Source: Duganella sp. BJB480 (lineage in GTDB: Bacteria; Pseudomonadota; Gammaproteobacteria; Burkholderiales; Burkholderiaceae_D). Taken from it: DNA of 64,000 bases. The position numbers were made by a program, and so were the translations under genes. Every line of letters begins with the position of its first letter. Position 1 is the stretch's first letter. The stretch is taken from assembly GCA_003416985.1 (NCBI GenBank), contig QVIN01000012.1, positions 124,001-188,000 on the forward strand. Reading direction: 5' to 3'. Under the pieces are notes generated by a model that saw only the letters and a list, made by a program, of their open reading frames with translations, searched no databases and was not told where the DNA came from. This document shows positions 42,123 to 49,989 of the stretch, piece by piece.

Positions 42123-43111
42123 GAGCGCGCTCCCCGTGCCCGGCGCGACAGGTAGGCGTTCAACGCGTCGCCACCGCGCTGCGGCGCTGCCTGCACGGCC
42201 GTGGGCGCCGAAGCGCCGGCGGGTGCGCGCACGTCGATGCGTCCAATATGAATGTCGATGGTGATTTCCTGAGCCGCCTCGGAGGACGGCCTGGCAGCGA
42301 GCGGCGTTTGCTGTGGCGGGGCGCCGCGCAAGGCGGGCTGGGACCGCTCGGCGCCGGCTGGCCGGGTGGCGGCGGCGGACCGTTCGATCGGCTGCGGCGC
42401 TGGTATGCCGGCTGGCGCAGGCCACGCACGGCGAGGCGTTGCGTGCGCTGCGCCGTGGTCATCCTGCCGGGCTGGCGTGGATGCCGCAGGTGTTGCGTCG
42501 TGCGTGGGCGCGGCGAGCTGTCGGCTGGTCGCCCCCGGGGGCGCCAGGCGGGCGGGCTTGGATGGCGCAACTTGCTGGGCGGCCACGGACGGGGGCGCGG
42601 AGGGCGCCTGTGTCTCGCGATGCAGCGGTGCGCGTTCCTCCTTGGCCGGCTCAGGTTGGACGCGGCCAGCCGGTTGCGAGGCGGCGACGGGATGCGCTTC
42701 TTGTCGCTCCCGTGCCGGTGGAGCGACCGCGGCCGGGCTGAGTGGCGCGCTGGCTGCGTGCGCCGTGCTGGCCGGGCGGAGCGCATCGTTCTCCGGGATT
42801 CCGGCCATGTCATCGGTGCGGCCCGCGCGCGAAGACGTGGCGGCGGATTCGTCCGGCTGGGCCCGCAAGGCGTCGGGATGCGGCATGCGCGGCGCGGCAT
42901 CGGCGGTGGCGAACCGCATCGCCTCGAAAGGATAGGGCAGGCGTGGCCGCAACGCGTGCGTGGATGGCGCGTCCGGCCGGCTACGCGAGGCGATGCGGTC
43001 CAGCCAGCCGGTCGCGGCCGATCCGCCCCCGGCTTCGGTCGAGGCGTGCGCAGGCGCGACCGCTTGTGCCGTGCCCGCCGTGTCGCCCGTGCTGTGTTCG
43101 CCGTTTCGCAT
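42119..43111 (-). CDS. Pro/Ala-rich disordered protein in the eCIS operon
   Basis: A 330-residue protein dominated by Ala, Pro, Ser, Arg and Gln with no hydrophobic core, so it is probably disordered. Only the C-terminal ~50 residues look conserved: EITIDIHIGRIDVRAP, an alternating hydrophobic strand. That short motif at the end of a long tail recurs in eCIS loci as I recall. The start at 43111 overlaps the neighbour's stop by one base; an ATG at 43126 is an alternative. It is possibly a scaffold or length-related protein, or an assembly tether; no function can be shown. Confidence 0.65.
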   Translation of the reverse strand: MRNGEHSTGDTAGTAQAVAPAHASTEAGGGSAATGWLDRIASRSRPDAPSTHALRPRLPYPFEAMRFATADAAPRMPHPDALRAQPDESAATSSRAGRTDDMAGIPENDALRPASTAHAASAPLSPAAVAPPARERQEAHPVAASQPAGRVQPEPAKEERAPLHRETQAPSAPPSVAAQQVAPSKPARLAPPGATSRQLAAPTHDATPAASTPARQDDHGAAHATPRRAWPAPAGIPAPQPIERSAAATRPAGAERSQPALRGAPPQQTPLAARPSSEAAQEITIDIHIGRIDVRAPAGASAPTAVQAAPQRGGDALNAYLSRRARGARS

Positions 43112-43824
43112 CAGGTCTCCAGCCATTCCAGGTAATGATTGCGGCGGGTGGACGACATCGCCAGGATATCGCTCTCGCGCCAGCCGAAAGCTTGCGCAAG
43201 TCGGCCCACCTCGCTCAAGACCCGGCGCGCGCACGCGCCGATCTCAGCCCACAACACGTCGATAATGTGCAGATCCGTGCGCCATTCGTGCCCGCAGGCG
43301 GGGCAGGTCATCGCGAAGGCGATGTGCGCCAGCGGATCGGCCTGTTCGATCGCCTGTTCGACGGCCGCCAGCGTCGCCTCGCCAAGCTCGGATGGCGAGA
43401 TAGCCACCGCATCGCGGCAGGCGCTGTCGATGGTGCGTGCAAGCAGGCGTCCCGGCGCCGGCCCCTCCGTTTCCAGCAGCAGGTCATGCACGGTGGGCAG
43501 GTGGAAATGCACGTCGCAGCCATCGCTGTGGATGTGGTGCGTGGCGGCGGCCATCTGGTTTGCGTTCAGCAGTGCGTCCATGGGCATCTCGATTTCGACC
43601 ACTTCCTCGCAGGCGGGACAATCGGCCAGGCACACCAGGGCGTAGCCGAACAGCCGCTGGCGCAACACGATCAATTGCCGGTTGATGTAGCCCAGCGGCC
43701 AGGAGGCGATATCGTCCCGCTCCGGGTAGGCGGCGGACAACAGCAGCAAGGCCCGGCGCGCCGGCGGCAGCGGCTGCCCCACGTCCCAGATGTCCAGCAG
43801 CTCGGCCGTGCCTGGCGTACGCAT
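43111..43824 (-). CDS. T4-type baseplate hub assembly chaperone-like zinc protein
   Basis: A 237-residue protein with two CxxC pairs, CLADCPACEEVVE (about 65-77) and MTCPACGHEW (about 171-180), likely holding one zinc. The C-terminus SEVGRLAQAFGWRESDILAMSSTRRNHYLEWLE is a conserved helix-turn segment. This pattern is what is annotated as the T4-family baseplate hub assembly chaperone in many eCIS loci. A role in baseplate assembly is inferred. It sits between the tube gene and the Pro/Ala-rich gene. Confidence 0.78.
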   Translation of the reverse strand: MRTPGTAELLDIWDVGQPLPPARRALLLLSAAYPERDDIASWPLGYINRQLIVLRQRLFGYALVCLADCPACEEVVEIEMPMDALLNANQMAAATHHIHSDGCDVHFHLPTVHDLLLETEGPAPGRLLARTIDSACRDAVAISPSELGEATLAAVEQAIEQADPLAHIAFAMTCPACGHEWRTDLHIIDVLWAEIGACARRVLSEVGRLAQAFGWRESDILAMSSTRRNHYLEWLET

Positions 43825-43834
43825 GGGCGCCTCG

Positions 43835-44362
43835 TCAGCCTGGTGGTTCCGTGAAGGTCGGTTCGGAAGGTTCCGGTACCTCGTAGTCGCGCTCCCAACC
43901 CTCGTTTTCCAGCTTCAGATGCTGGATCAGCACGGCGTTGGCGTTGGCATCGAGATCGGACGCGGCCAGGAACTCCGACACCCAGCAGCGATACACCTTG
44001 TAGCGGATCGCCAGCTGCCCGGCCTCGTTGTAGACTTCGATCACCAGATCCTTGCGGAAATCCTTGAGCGACACTTCCTTGCCCAGGCCGGAGCCGTAGT
44101 TCCACACCTTGTTGGCCCACTGCTCGAAGTCCTTGTCGTGCGTGACGCCACGCTCGACGGTGATGGCGTCGAATTCGGTGCGCCCGGGCGACTTGCGGCT
44201 GGAGCTGGGATCGCCGCCTTCGCGGTGCCGCACCACCTCGGTGGTACGTTTGAGCCCGCTGATCTTGCTGACCCCGGCGACGAAATCGTTGCCCCATTTG
44301 ATGCGGAACTTGAAGTTCTGGTAGGGATCGAAGCGCAGTGGATTGACGGTAAATTGAGCCAT
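43835..44362 (-). CDS. Inner tube protein (T4 gp19-like phage tail protein)
   Basis: A 175-residue tail-tube protein, the building block of the rigid inner tube. Motifs: DPYQNFKFRIKWGNDFVAGVSKISGLKRTTEVV, GRTEFDAITVERGVTHDKDFEQWANKVW, KDLVIEVYNEAGQLAIRYKVYRCWVSEF, typical of gp19/Hcp-like folds in contractile systems. A Pro/Glu-rich tail closes the protein. It is encoded 10 nt after the sheath gene. Confidence 0.94.
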   Translation of the reverse strand: MAQFTVNPLRFDPYQNFKFRIKWGNDFVAGVSKISGLKRTTEVVRHREGGDPSSSRKSPGRTEFDAITVERGVTHDKDFEQWANKVWNYGSGLGKEVSLKDFRKDLVIEVYNEAGQLAIRYKVYRCWVSEFLAASDLDANANAVLIQHLKLENEGWERDYEVPEPSEPTFTEPPG

Positions 44363-44372
44363 GATCGTCCCC

Positions 44373-46283
44373 TCAGGTTTCGATTTGTCCGGCGATCTGC
44401 TGCAGCTGGATCACCACGAATTCCGCCGGCTTCAGCGGCGCGAAGCCGACGTTGACATTGACGATGCCGAGATTGATGTCGTTCTGCGTGGTGGTCGAGG
44501 CGTCGCAGCGGACAAAATACGCGTCGCGCGCCGATGCGCCCTGGAACGCGCCCTGCCGGAACAGGTTGTGCATGAAGGCGCCGACGTTGAGGCGGATCTG
44601 CCCCCACAAGGGCTCGTCGTTGGGCTCGAACACCACCCACTTCAGCGCACGGTACAACGATTCCTCGATGAACAGGGCGGTGCGGCGCACCGCGATGTAT
44701 TTGTACTCGTCGCCGAAGGCGTCGGCGCCGCGCATGGTGCGCGCGCCCCAGACCACGCGGCCGAAGACCGGGAAGGTGCGCAGGCAGTTCAGGCCCTGCG
44801 GATTGAGCAGGCCGTTGTCCTCGTCGGTCATCGGCACCGTCATCGAACTGACGCCGAGCATGGCGGCGTCCAGCCCGGCCGGCGATTTCCACACGCCGCG
44901 TTGGGTGTCGATGCGGGCAAAGATGCCGGCGATGATGCCGCTGGGGGCGAAGGGTTCGATCTGGTCGCCGTGCAAGGGATTGGGCATGTTCACACGCGGG
45001 AAGAACACCGCCGCGTTGTGGCTGGGCGCCGCATACTTGTTGGGGAAGCCGGTCTGCGCCAGGTCCACCGAGGTCCATTCCGACGGCGAATCGAGCAGCA
45101 GCATGGCGCGCCGCTTCTCGCAATAGGCGGTGGCGACGGCCACCACGCTGTCGTCGATATTGTTGCTGGCGTTGTAGGGCGGGATGCACAGCATGTTGAA
45201 CAGACCGTCGCGGGTGAACAGTTGTTCCAGCGCGAACAGGCCTGTCTTCTGCGCCTGGCCGTTGGGCTTGATGAAATCGGCCGAGGTCAGCGCGGCGCCG
45301 TCGTCGACGCTGTCCAGCGCAGCCTTCAGCGCGGCATCGTAGGCGGCCTTGGCGGCCTTCACCGCCGGCGAGGACGGGTCCGGATCGGCGGCGCGCGCGG
45401 CGTCCCAGGCCAGGAAGGCCGTGCCGACCGGGTCGCCCTTGACGTTGGCGAAATCAGGCAAGGCCGGCGGCACGCCGTTCAGGTCGGCCCCGGCCCAGAC
45501 GATCAGCGTGGAGGCGTCCGCCAGTATCCGGTCCACGCGGCGGGCGGTGTTCTTGACGGTCAGGTTCAGGTAGGTTTCGGTGGTGCCGCCCTGCGCCGCG
45601 CTGGCCACCGTGAGATTGAACAAGTCGGCGACGCCGACGCCGAGCTGGGTGGCGGTGGCCGCGGCGGCCGGGCCGCTGGCGGCGGAGACCATCAGGCGCA
45701 GGTATCCGGCCCATTTGCCGGGACTGGCGGCGGCGAAGCGCAGCGTTCCGGCCTCCAGCACGCGCGCCTCGGGCGGTAGGTTGGCGATCAGGGCGAGGGC
45801 GGCTTGCGCTGCGGCCGCGACCGCGTTGGCGTCGGCGCCGTCGGCCAACCCGGCGAAGGCGGCGTTGGCCTGCTGCGCGGCCGCCTTTTGCGCCTGGGTG
45901 GCGTTGGCGTCGTCGGTGATGACTTTCAATGCGGCCGCCGCCTTGTCCTTGGCGTCCTTGCCGGTCGCGCCGGCGGCGCCCGCGTTGGCCACGGCGGCGA
46001 TGGCGTCGGCCTGCGCCGAGTGGAACAGGCGCACGATCACGGCATGGCTGCCGCCGTTGATGAAGAAGTCGCGCACCGCGAAACTCATCGTGCTGGCGAG
46101 CCAGAGTTCGCCGAACTTGCGCTCGAAGTCGGCATAGCTGGTGATGTCGACCGCCGTATCGACCGGGCCTTTGCGGGCGCGCCCGATGAAGGCGGCGATC
46201 GAGGTGGCGACTCCGGTGATGGTGCGTACGCCGCTCGGTATTTCCTCGACGTAGACCCCTGGGTAACTCAATGCACTCGGCAT
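44373..46283 (-). CDS. Contractile tail sheath protein
   Basis: A 636-residue sheath protein, first gene of the eCIS operon. The start motif YPGVYVEEIPSGVRTITGVATSIAAFIGRARKGP is the sheath hallmark. The C-terminal core is clear: KYIAVRRTALFIEESLYRALKWVVFEPNDEPLWGQIRLNVGAFMHNLFRQGAF, ending NVNVGFAPLKPAEFVVIQLQQIAGQ. There are two Ala-rich insertions, about 88-170 and about 320-375, that are not part of the core. AAGGA before the ATG (46283) is the ribosome-binding site. The long frame upstream is not coding. Confidence 0.95.
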   Translation of the reverse strand: MPSALSYPGVYVEEIPSGVRTITGVATSIAAFIGRARKGPVDTAVDITSYADFERKFGELWLASTMSFAVRDFFINGGSHAVIVRLFHSAQADAIAAVANAGAAGATGKDAKDKAAAALKVITDDANATQAQKAAAQQANAAFAGLADGADANAVAAAAQAALALIANLPPEARVLEAGTLRFAAASPGKWAGYLRLMVSAASGPAAAATATQLGVGVADLFNLTVASAAQGGTTETYLNLTVKNTARRVDRILADASTLIVWAGADLNGVPPALPDFANVKGDPVGTAFLAWDAARAADPDPSSPAVKAAKAAYDAALKAALDSVDDGAALTSADFIKPNGQAQKTGLFALEQLFTRDGLFNMLCIPPYNASNNIDDSVVAVATAYCEKRRAMLLLDSPSEWTSVDLAQTGFPNKYAAPSHNAAVFFPRVNMPNPLHGDQIEPFAPSGIIAGIFARIDTQRGVWKSPAGLDAAMLGVSSMTVPMTDEDNGLLNPQGLNCLRTFPVFGRVVWGARTMRGADAFGDEYKYIAVRRTALFIEESLYRALKWVVFEPNDEPLWGQIRLNVGAFMHNLFRQGAFQGASARDAYFVRCDASTTTQNDINLGIVNVNVGFAPLKPAEFVVIQLQQIAGQIET

Positions 46284-46702
46284 GACCGTTCCTTTCGACA
46301 TGGCGGCGCCCAGACCGGACGCTCGCGCGCCGGACCAGTTGCTAATTTGATTTAGGGACTTGCAAGGTGCAGACTGAAACAACATCAGGGTAAGTCGTGC
46401 ATCGAGTTCACTGAACCGTGAAATGTATTCTGCGCCGATTTCCCCTGCCAAGGCGTCCGCGATTTCTATTAAACCGAAGCCTATTGATCTAGATCTAAAA
46501 CATCGTTGGTCCCGCAAACGAAGTATCAAATGGCGTGGTGACTTGATAAATATAGTCGGCGAAACACGTCAAAAATACGCACTTTGTCACAACGTAATGC
46601 GTAAATTTTTAAGGCGGAAATTCAATGGTGTTGCCATAAATGTATGTTATCGGTTTATCATTGCGCCCTTCGCGGCCACGCCGCAGCACTGGGAAAGCAC
46701 AT
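46284..46702. other. AT-richer divergent intergenic region, eCIS / Sel1-ankyrin gene
   Basis: 419 nt with clearly lower GC than the genes on either side, between the sheath start (minus) and the Sel1-ankyrin start (plus). It must hold the eCIS promoter and the promoter of the divergent gene. A weak FNR-like site is at 46486-46499. Open frames across this stretch run into the Sel1-ankyrin gene in another frame and lack coding character. No clear sigma-70 promoter was identified. Confidence 0.6.
46486..46499. promoter_or_regulatory. FNR-like site TTGAT-CTAG-ATCTA
   Basis: Matches TTGAT-N4-ATCAA at 9 of 10 positions and includes the perfect palindrome GATCTAGATC (46488-46497). A TATCAA 24 nt downstream on the plus strand is a weak -10 for the Sel1-ankyrin gene; no match lies at class II distance on the eCIS side. 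Chance occurrence in AT-rich DNA is possible. Confidence 0.3.
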
Positions 46703-49700
46703 ATGAAACAGACAGTCCTCGCGATGGCCCTGCTGGGCATGGGAACCGGTGTAGCCTGCGCCGCGCCCACCGATCTGGCGAAAGGACTGGCCGCCTACGA
46801 TGCAGGGCGCTGCGACGACGCGGTGCGGATATTCAAGCCGGCCGCGGAAGCGGGAAACGCGGAAGCGCAGATTGCGCTGGGCGATCTGTATCAGGACAAC
46901 GACCGGAACTGCGAGACCGAGCGCGATATGCATGCGGCGGAAACCTGGTACTTGCAGGCTGCACGCTCGGGCGACGTGGAAGCTCAGCACAAGCTGATCA
47001 CGATGTACAACTACAGTTCAAATATGAAAAACCCGGAGCAGGCCGTCTTCTGGCTGGCCAAGGCGGCTGCGCTGGGTGACGCCAGTGATCTGTCCAGCCT
47101 GGCCAGGCATTACGAGCAGGCCGAGGGCGTACGGCGCGACCGCACGTTGGCCCATGCCTTCTACCTGTTGGCCAACCAGCGCCGGAAGCGGGACGATCAT
47201 AAGGACCTGCCCAAGATACTGGAATACAGCGCGCAGCGGATGTCGCCGGAACAGCTGGCCGAGGCCGAGAGCATCGCGGCCGCCTGGAAGGAGGGCACAG
47301 CGCTGCCGTCGGCTTCCACGACAGGCGGGCGCGACCCGCTCGACTGGTACGTGGCCGCCGCCAAAGCGGGGGATCTGGATGCCGCGTACAAGGCCGGCAC
47401 CTTGTACTTGAAAGGTGGAGAAGGCTTCAAGGTGCAACCCGAGCAGGCCGCGATCTGGCTGAACAAGGCCGCCCAGGGCGGCAACGCCGATGCACAGTAC
47501 GAACTCGGCCAACTGTATGCGATGGGATATGGCGTGCCCAAGGATTTGGTATTGGCGTTTTCGCTGCACCGACTGGCGGTCAAGGGCGGCAGCAAAAAGG
47601 CCCAGGGTGAGACGGATGGCTGGGAGGACGTCCTGACAGCGCAGCAGCTCAGCGAAGGCACAGCGCTGATCGCGAACTGGAAGAAGGGCGACGCCTTCCC
47701 GCAAGCCTCCCGCTTCGGCATGCAACGCAAGATCAACTACGTCGAGGACGCGCAGGGAAAGCTCGCCCCGACGCCGGCTGTGCTGGCCCTGTTCAAGGCG
47801 GCCAGCGAAGGCGAGGAAGCGGAGTTTGCCCGCCAGCTGGCCAAAGTGAACAACATCAACGACTATCTGGTCGACGGCAATCAGCTGCTGCATGCCTTGC
47901 TGCTGCCCGCCGCCAGTCTGCGCAAGGAAGCCGCGGCATGGCGCGCTGCGCGCAACGACCCGCGCGACACCGGGCACTGGCATGCCCAGCAGGCGCGCCA
48001 CGCCGCGCTGCTGCCGGCCAAGACGCGCATGCTGGCGCTGGCTCTAAAGCGTGGCGCCAGCCTCAATGAAGGCTCCAAGGACGACCACGCCGCGCCGCTG
48101 CATTTGGCGGCCATGTTCGGTACGCCCGAGATGGTGGAGCTGCTGCTCAAGCACGGCGCCGATCCACGCCAGTATGGCGGCATGTTCGCCGGCCAGACCG
48201 CGCGACTGGCCCCGCTTGAATTCTCGGTGGAGCAGGAGCAACATGGGCGCGGTTTGCCGGAACTGATCACGCCGGAACAGCGCACCGGAAATATGCTGGC
48301 GCTGCTGAAGGCTGGCGCGGAGCGTCCCTACATCCGCTTCGACATCAATAGAAAGCGCCAGAAGGCCGCCGGCGCGAAGGAGGAGCGTCCGTTTGCCGAC
48401 CATCTGTTCTGGCCCAAGGTACTCGGCCTCACGCGCGGTACGGCGGTGCTCGATGCGCTGCTGAAAACCGGTACCAGTCCCGCCGACAGTGAACAAGGAA
48501 AGAGCGACTTCGAGTACGCAGCCGAAGTCGGCAATGACCAGGCCATCGCCTGGCTCAAGCCGCGCTTGCAGCGCTATGGCGACAACCAGCGCGACCACTG
48601 GCTCGACGCCGCCATGCTTGCCATGTACACCGCCGCGCCCGCTCGCGACAAGATGCTGGAACAGCTGCTGGTCAAGGACATGAATTGGAGCCAGGAAGGC
48701 CCGAACACCGAAGGCACCGGCCGCGACTACGTTCCGCTCGCCGCCGGCGGCGAACGTGTTGAAACCGGCACGCTGCTGAATCACGCCACGCGCGCGCGCC
48801 GCCTCGAGTGGCTGCCCCGTCTGGCCGCGCTGAGCGCTCCCGTCAGGAAGGGCGGCAGCGCCCGGGACCTGCAGGCGGCCGTGCGCGACCACGACATCAA
48901 GGCCATCAAAGCCTTGCTGGAGCAGGGCGCCGATCCGCTGACCGGTTACGAAACGTCGGCGCTGTCGGTGGCGCTGGCCACGCCTGCGGGCGACGACGCC
49001 ATGCTGGACCTGCTGCTGGGCCATGTGGTGACGATGCCGAAGAACTCACTGGCGCAACTGTCCCCGTCGCCGCTGGACGGCATCTTGAGCGCGAAAGGCG
49101 GCATCAATATGTCGCGCCTGCGCAAGTTGCTCGATGCGGGTGCGCCTGCGCGGGGACTAAGCGGAAATGCCGTCAGCGCCGCGTTCACTTCGCCTGACCG
49201 CGAGCTGTTCCCCTTGTTGATCAAGCATGGATTGCTGGACGATACAGGCAGCGGCGATCCCGCCTTCGCTGGCCTGCCAAGGTTCCTGCAAGGCGCCATA
49301 GCGCACGGAAGGGTGGATTTGCTGCCGGCGATCCTGGAACACGGCGAAGATCCGAACCGGCGCCTTACGCTGGGCAGCCGGGCGGAGGCAAATCCGGTGG
49401 AGAACGCGATCGCGGTCGGGAACGTGGAGGCGCTGAAGGTTCTTGTGGCCCACGGCGGCGTGATCGATACGACTACGGTCAGGGACTGGGGAACGGCGCT
49501 GGAGCGCGCCATCGTCTCGCTCAATCCCGATATGCTGCGCCTGGTGAGCAAGGATTTCAGCCTGCCGTTGAAGCAGGTCTGCTTCCCGCTCAACGGGCAG
49601 CTGGCCAGGGTGGTGCTGGAGTCGCCGGCCAGCTACTGGGCTTTATTGCGTGAGCACGGTTTGTTTACCGGCGGCGCGTGCCCGGGCATCCAGCAAAAAT

Positions 49701-49927
49701 TCGTGCGCTACCTGTCCGAGTCGCCCGAACGCTCGCTGGAAGGCTGGCGGGGCGACAATCTGGTGCAACGCCTGCCGCAGCTCGGACCGGCTCGCGAAAC
49801 CTTTGACACCGGGACCTGGTCGGCTATCGCCGTGAGCAAGAACGCACCGCTGGCGGGCTTGCTGGCCAAGGCCGGGTGGACGGCACCCGCCAGCGCGAAG
49901 GTGACGGCGAACGCGGCGCCGCAGTAA
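46703..49927 (+). CDS. Secreted Sel1-like and ankyrin repeat protein
   Basis: A 1074-residue protein with a signal peptide (MKQTVLAMALLGMGTGVACAA). Residues ~25-290 carry Sel1/TPR-like repeats (EAGNAEAQIALGDLY, SGDVEAQHKLITMY, AGDLDAAYKAGTLY, GGNADAQYELGQLYAMGYGVPKD). Residues ~430-1040 carry degenerate ankyrin repeats (APLHLAAMFGTPEMVELLLKHGADP, DIKAIKALLEQGADP, GNVEALKVLVAHGGVI). Both repeat types bind proteins, so a periplasmic scaffold or interaction role is likely. The ATG at 46703 is preferred because it starts the signal peptide. It diverges from the eCIS operon; a link to it is only positional. Confidence 0.88.
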   Translation: MKQTVLAMALLGMGTGVACAAPTDLAKGLAAYDAGRCDDAVRIFKPAAEAGNAEAQIALGDLYQDNDRNCETERDMHAAETWYLQAARSGDVEAQHKLITMYNYSSNMKNPEQAVFWLAKAAALGDASDLSSLARHYEQAEGVRRDRTLAHAFYLLANQRRKRDDHKDLPKILEYSAQRMSPEQLAEAESIAAAWKEGTALPSASTTGGRDPLDWYVAAAKAGDLDAAYKAGTLYLKGGEGFKVQPEQAAIWLNKAAQGGNADAQYELGQLYAMGYGVPKDLVLAFSLHRLAVKGGSKKAQGETDGWEDVLTAQQLSEGTALIANWKKGDAFPQASRFGMQRKINYVEDAQGKLAPTPAVLALFKAASEGEEAEFARQLAKVNNINDYLVDGNQLLHALLLPAASLRKEAAAWRAARNDPRDTGHWHAQQARHAALLPAKTRMLALALKRGASLNEGSKDDHAAPLHLAAMFGTPEMVELLLKHGADPRQYGGMFAGQTARLAPLEFSVEQEQHGRGLPELITPEQRTGNMLALLKAGAERPYIRFDINRKRQKAAGAKEERPFADHLFWPKVLGLTRGTAVLDALLKTGTSPADSEQGKSDFEYAAEVGNDQAIAWLKPRLQRYGDNQRDHWLDAAMLAMYTAAPARDKMLEQLLVKDMNWSQEGPNTEGTGRDYVPLAAGGERVETGTLLNHATRARRLEWLPRLAALSAPVRKGGSARDLQAAVRDHDIKAIKALLEQGADPLTGYETSALSVALATPAGDDAMLDLLLGHVVTMPKNSLAQLSPSPLDGILSAKGGINMSRLRKLLDAGAPARGLSGNAVSAAFTSPDRELFPLLIKHGLLDDTGSGDPAFAGLPRFLQGAIAHGRVDLLPAILEHGEDPNRRLTLGSRAEANPVENAIAVGNVEALKVLVAHGGVIDTTTVRDWGTALERAIVSLNPDMLRLVSKDFSLPLKQVCFPLNGQLARVVLESPASYWALLREHGLFTGGACPGIQQKFVRYLSESPERSLEGWRGDNLVQRLPQLGPARETFDTGTWSAIAVSKNAPLAGLLAKAGWTAPASAKVTANAAPQ

Positions 49928-49973
49928 GACAAGGCGGCCGATCAGGCGCAGGGGGCAATCCGGTGCGATAAAT

Positions 49974-49989
49974 CGGACTGGCTAGTCCG
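49974..49989. terminator. Hairpin between convergent genes, overlapping the kinase stop
   Basis: CGGACT (49974-49979), loop GGCT, AGTCCG (49984-49989): a perfect 6-bp stem containing the stop of the kinase gene. On the minus strand it is followed by ATTTAT, a weak T-rich end, so it may terminate the kinase transcript. Confidence 0.35.

Noticed and set aside
22451..46283. Prophage or R-type pyocin
   Set aside because: No capsid, portal, terminase, integrase, lysis or regulator genes are present, while AAA+ ATPase, DUF4255 and DUF4157 genes point to eCIS.
22451..46283. Type VI secretion system
   Set aside because: No TssB/C two-protein sheath, TssJ/L/M membrane complex or ClpV is present; the sheath is a single phage-like protein.
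46423..47079. A 218-codon plus-strand open frame in the eCIS/ankyrin gap
   Set aside because: It runs into the Sel1-ankyrin gene in another frame and shows no coding character.
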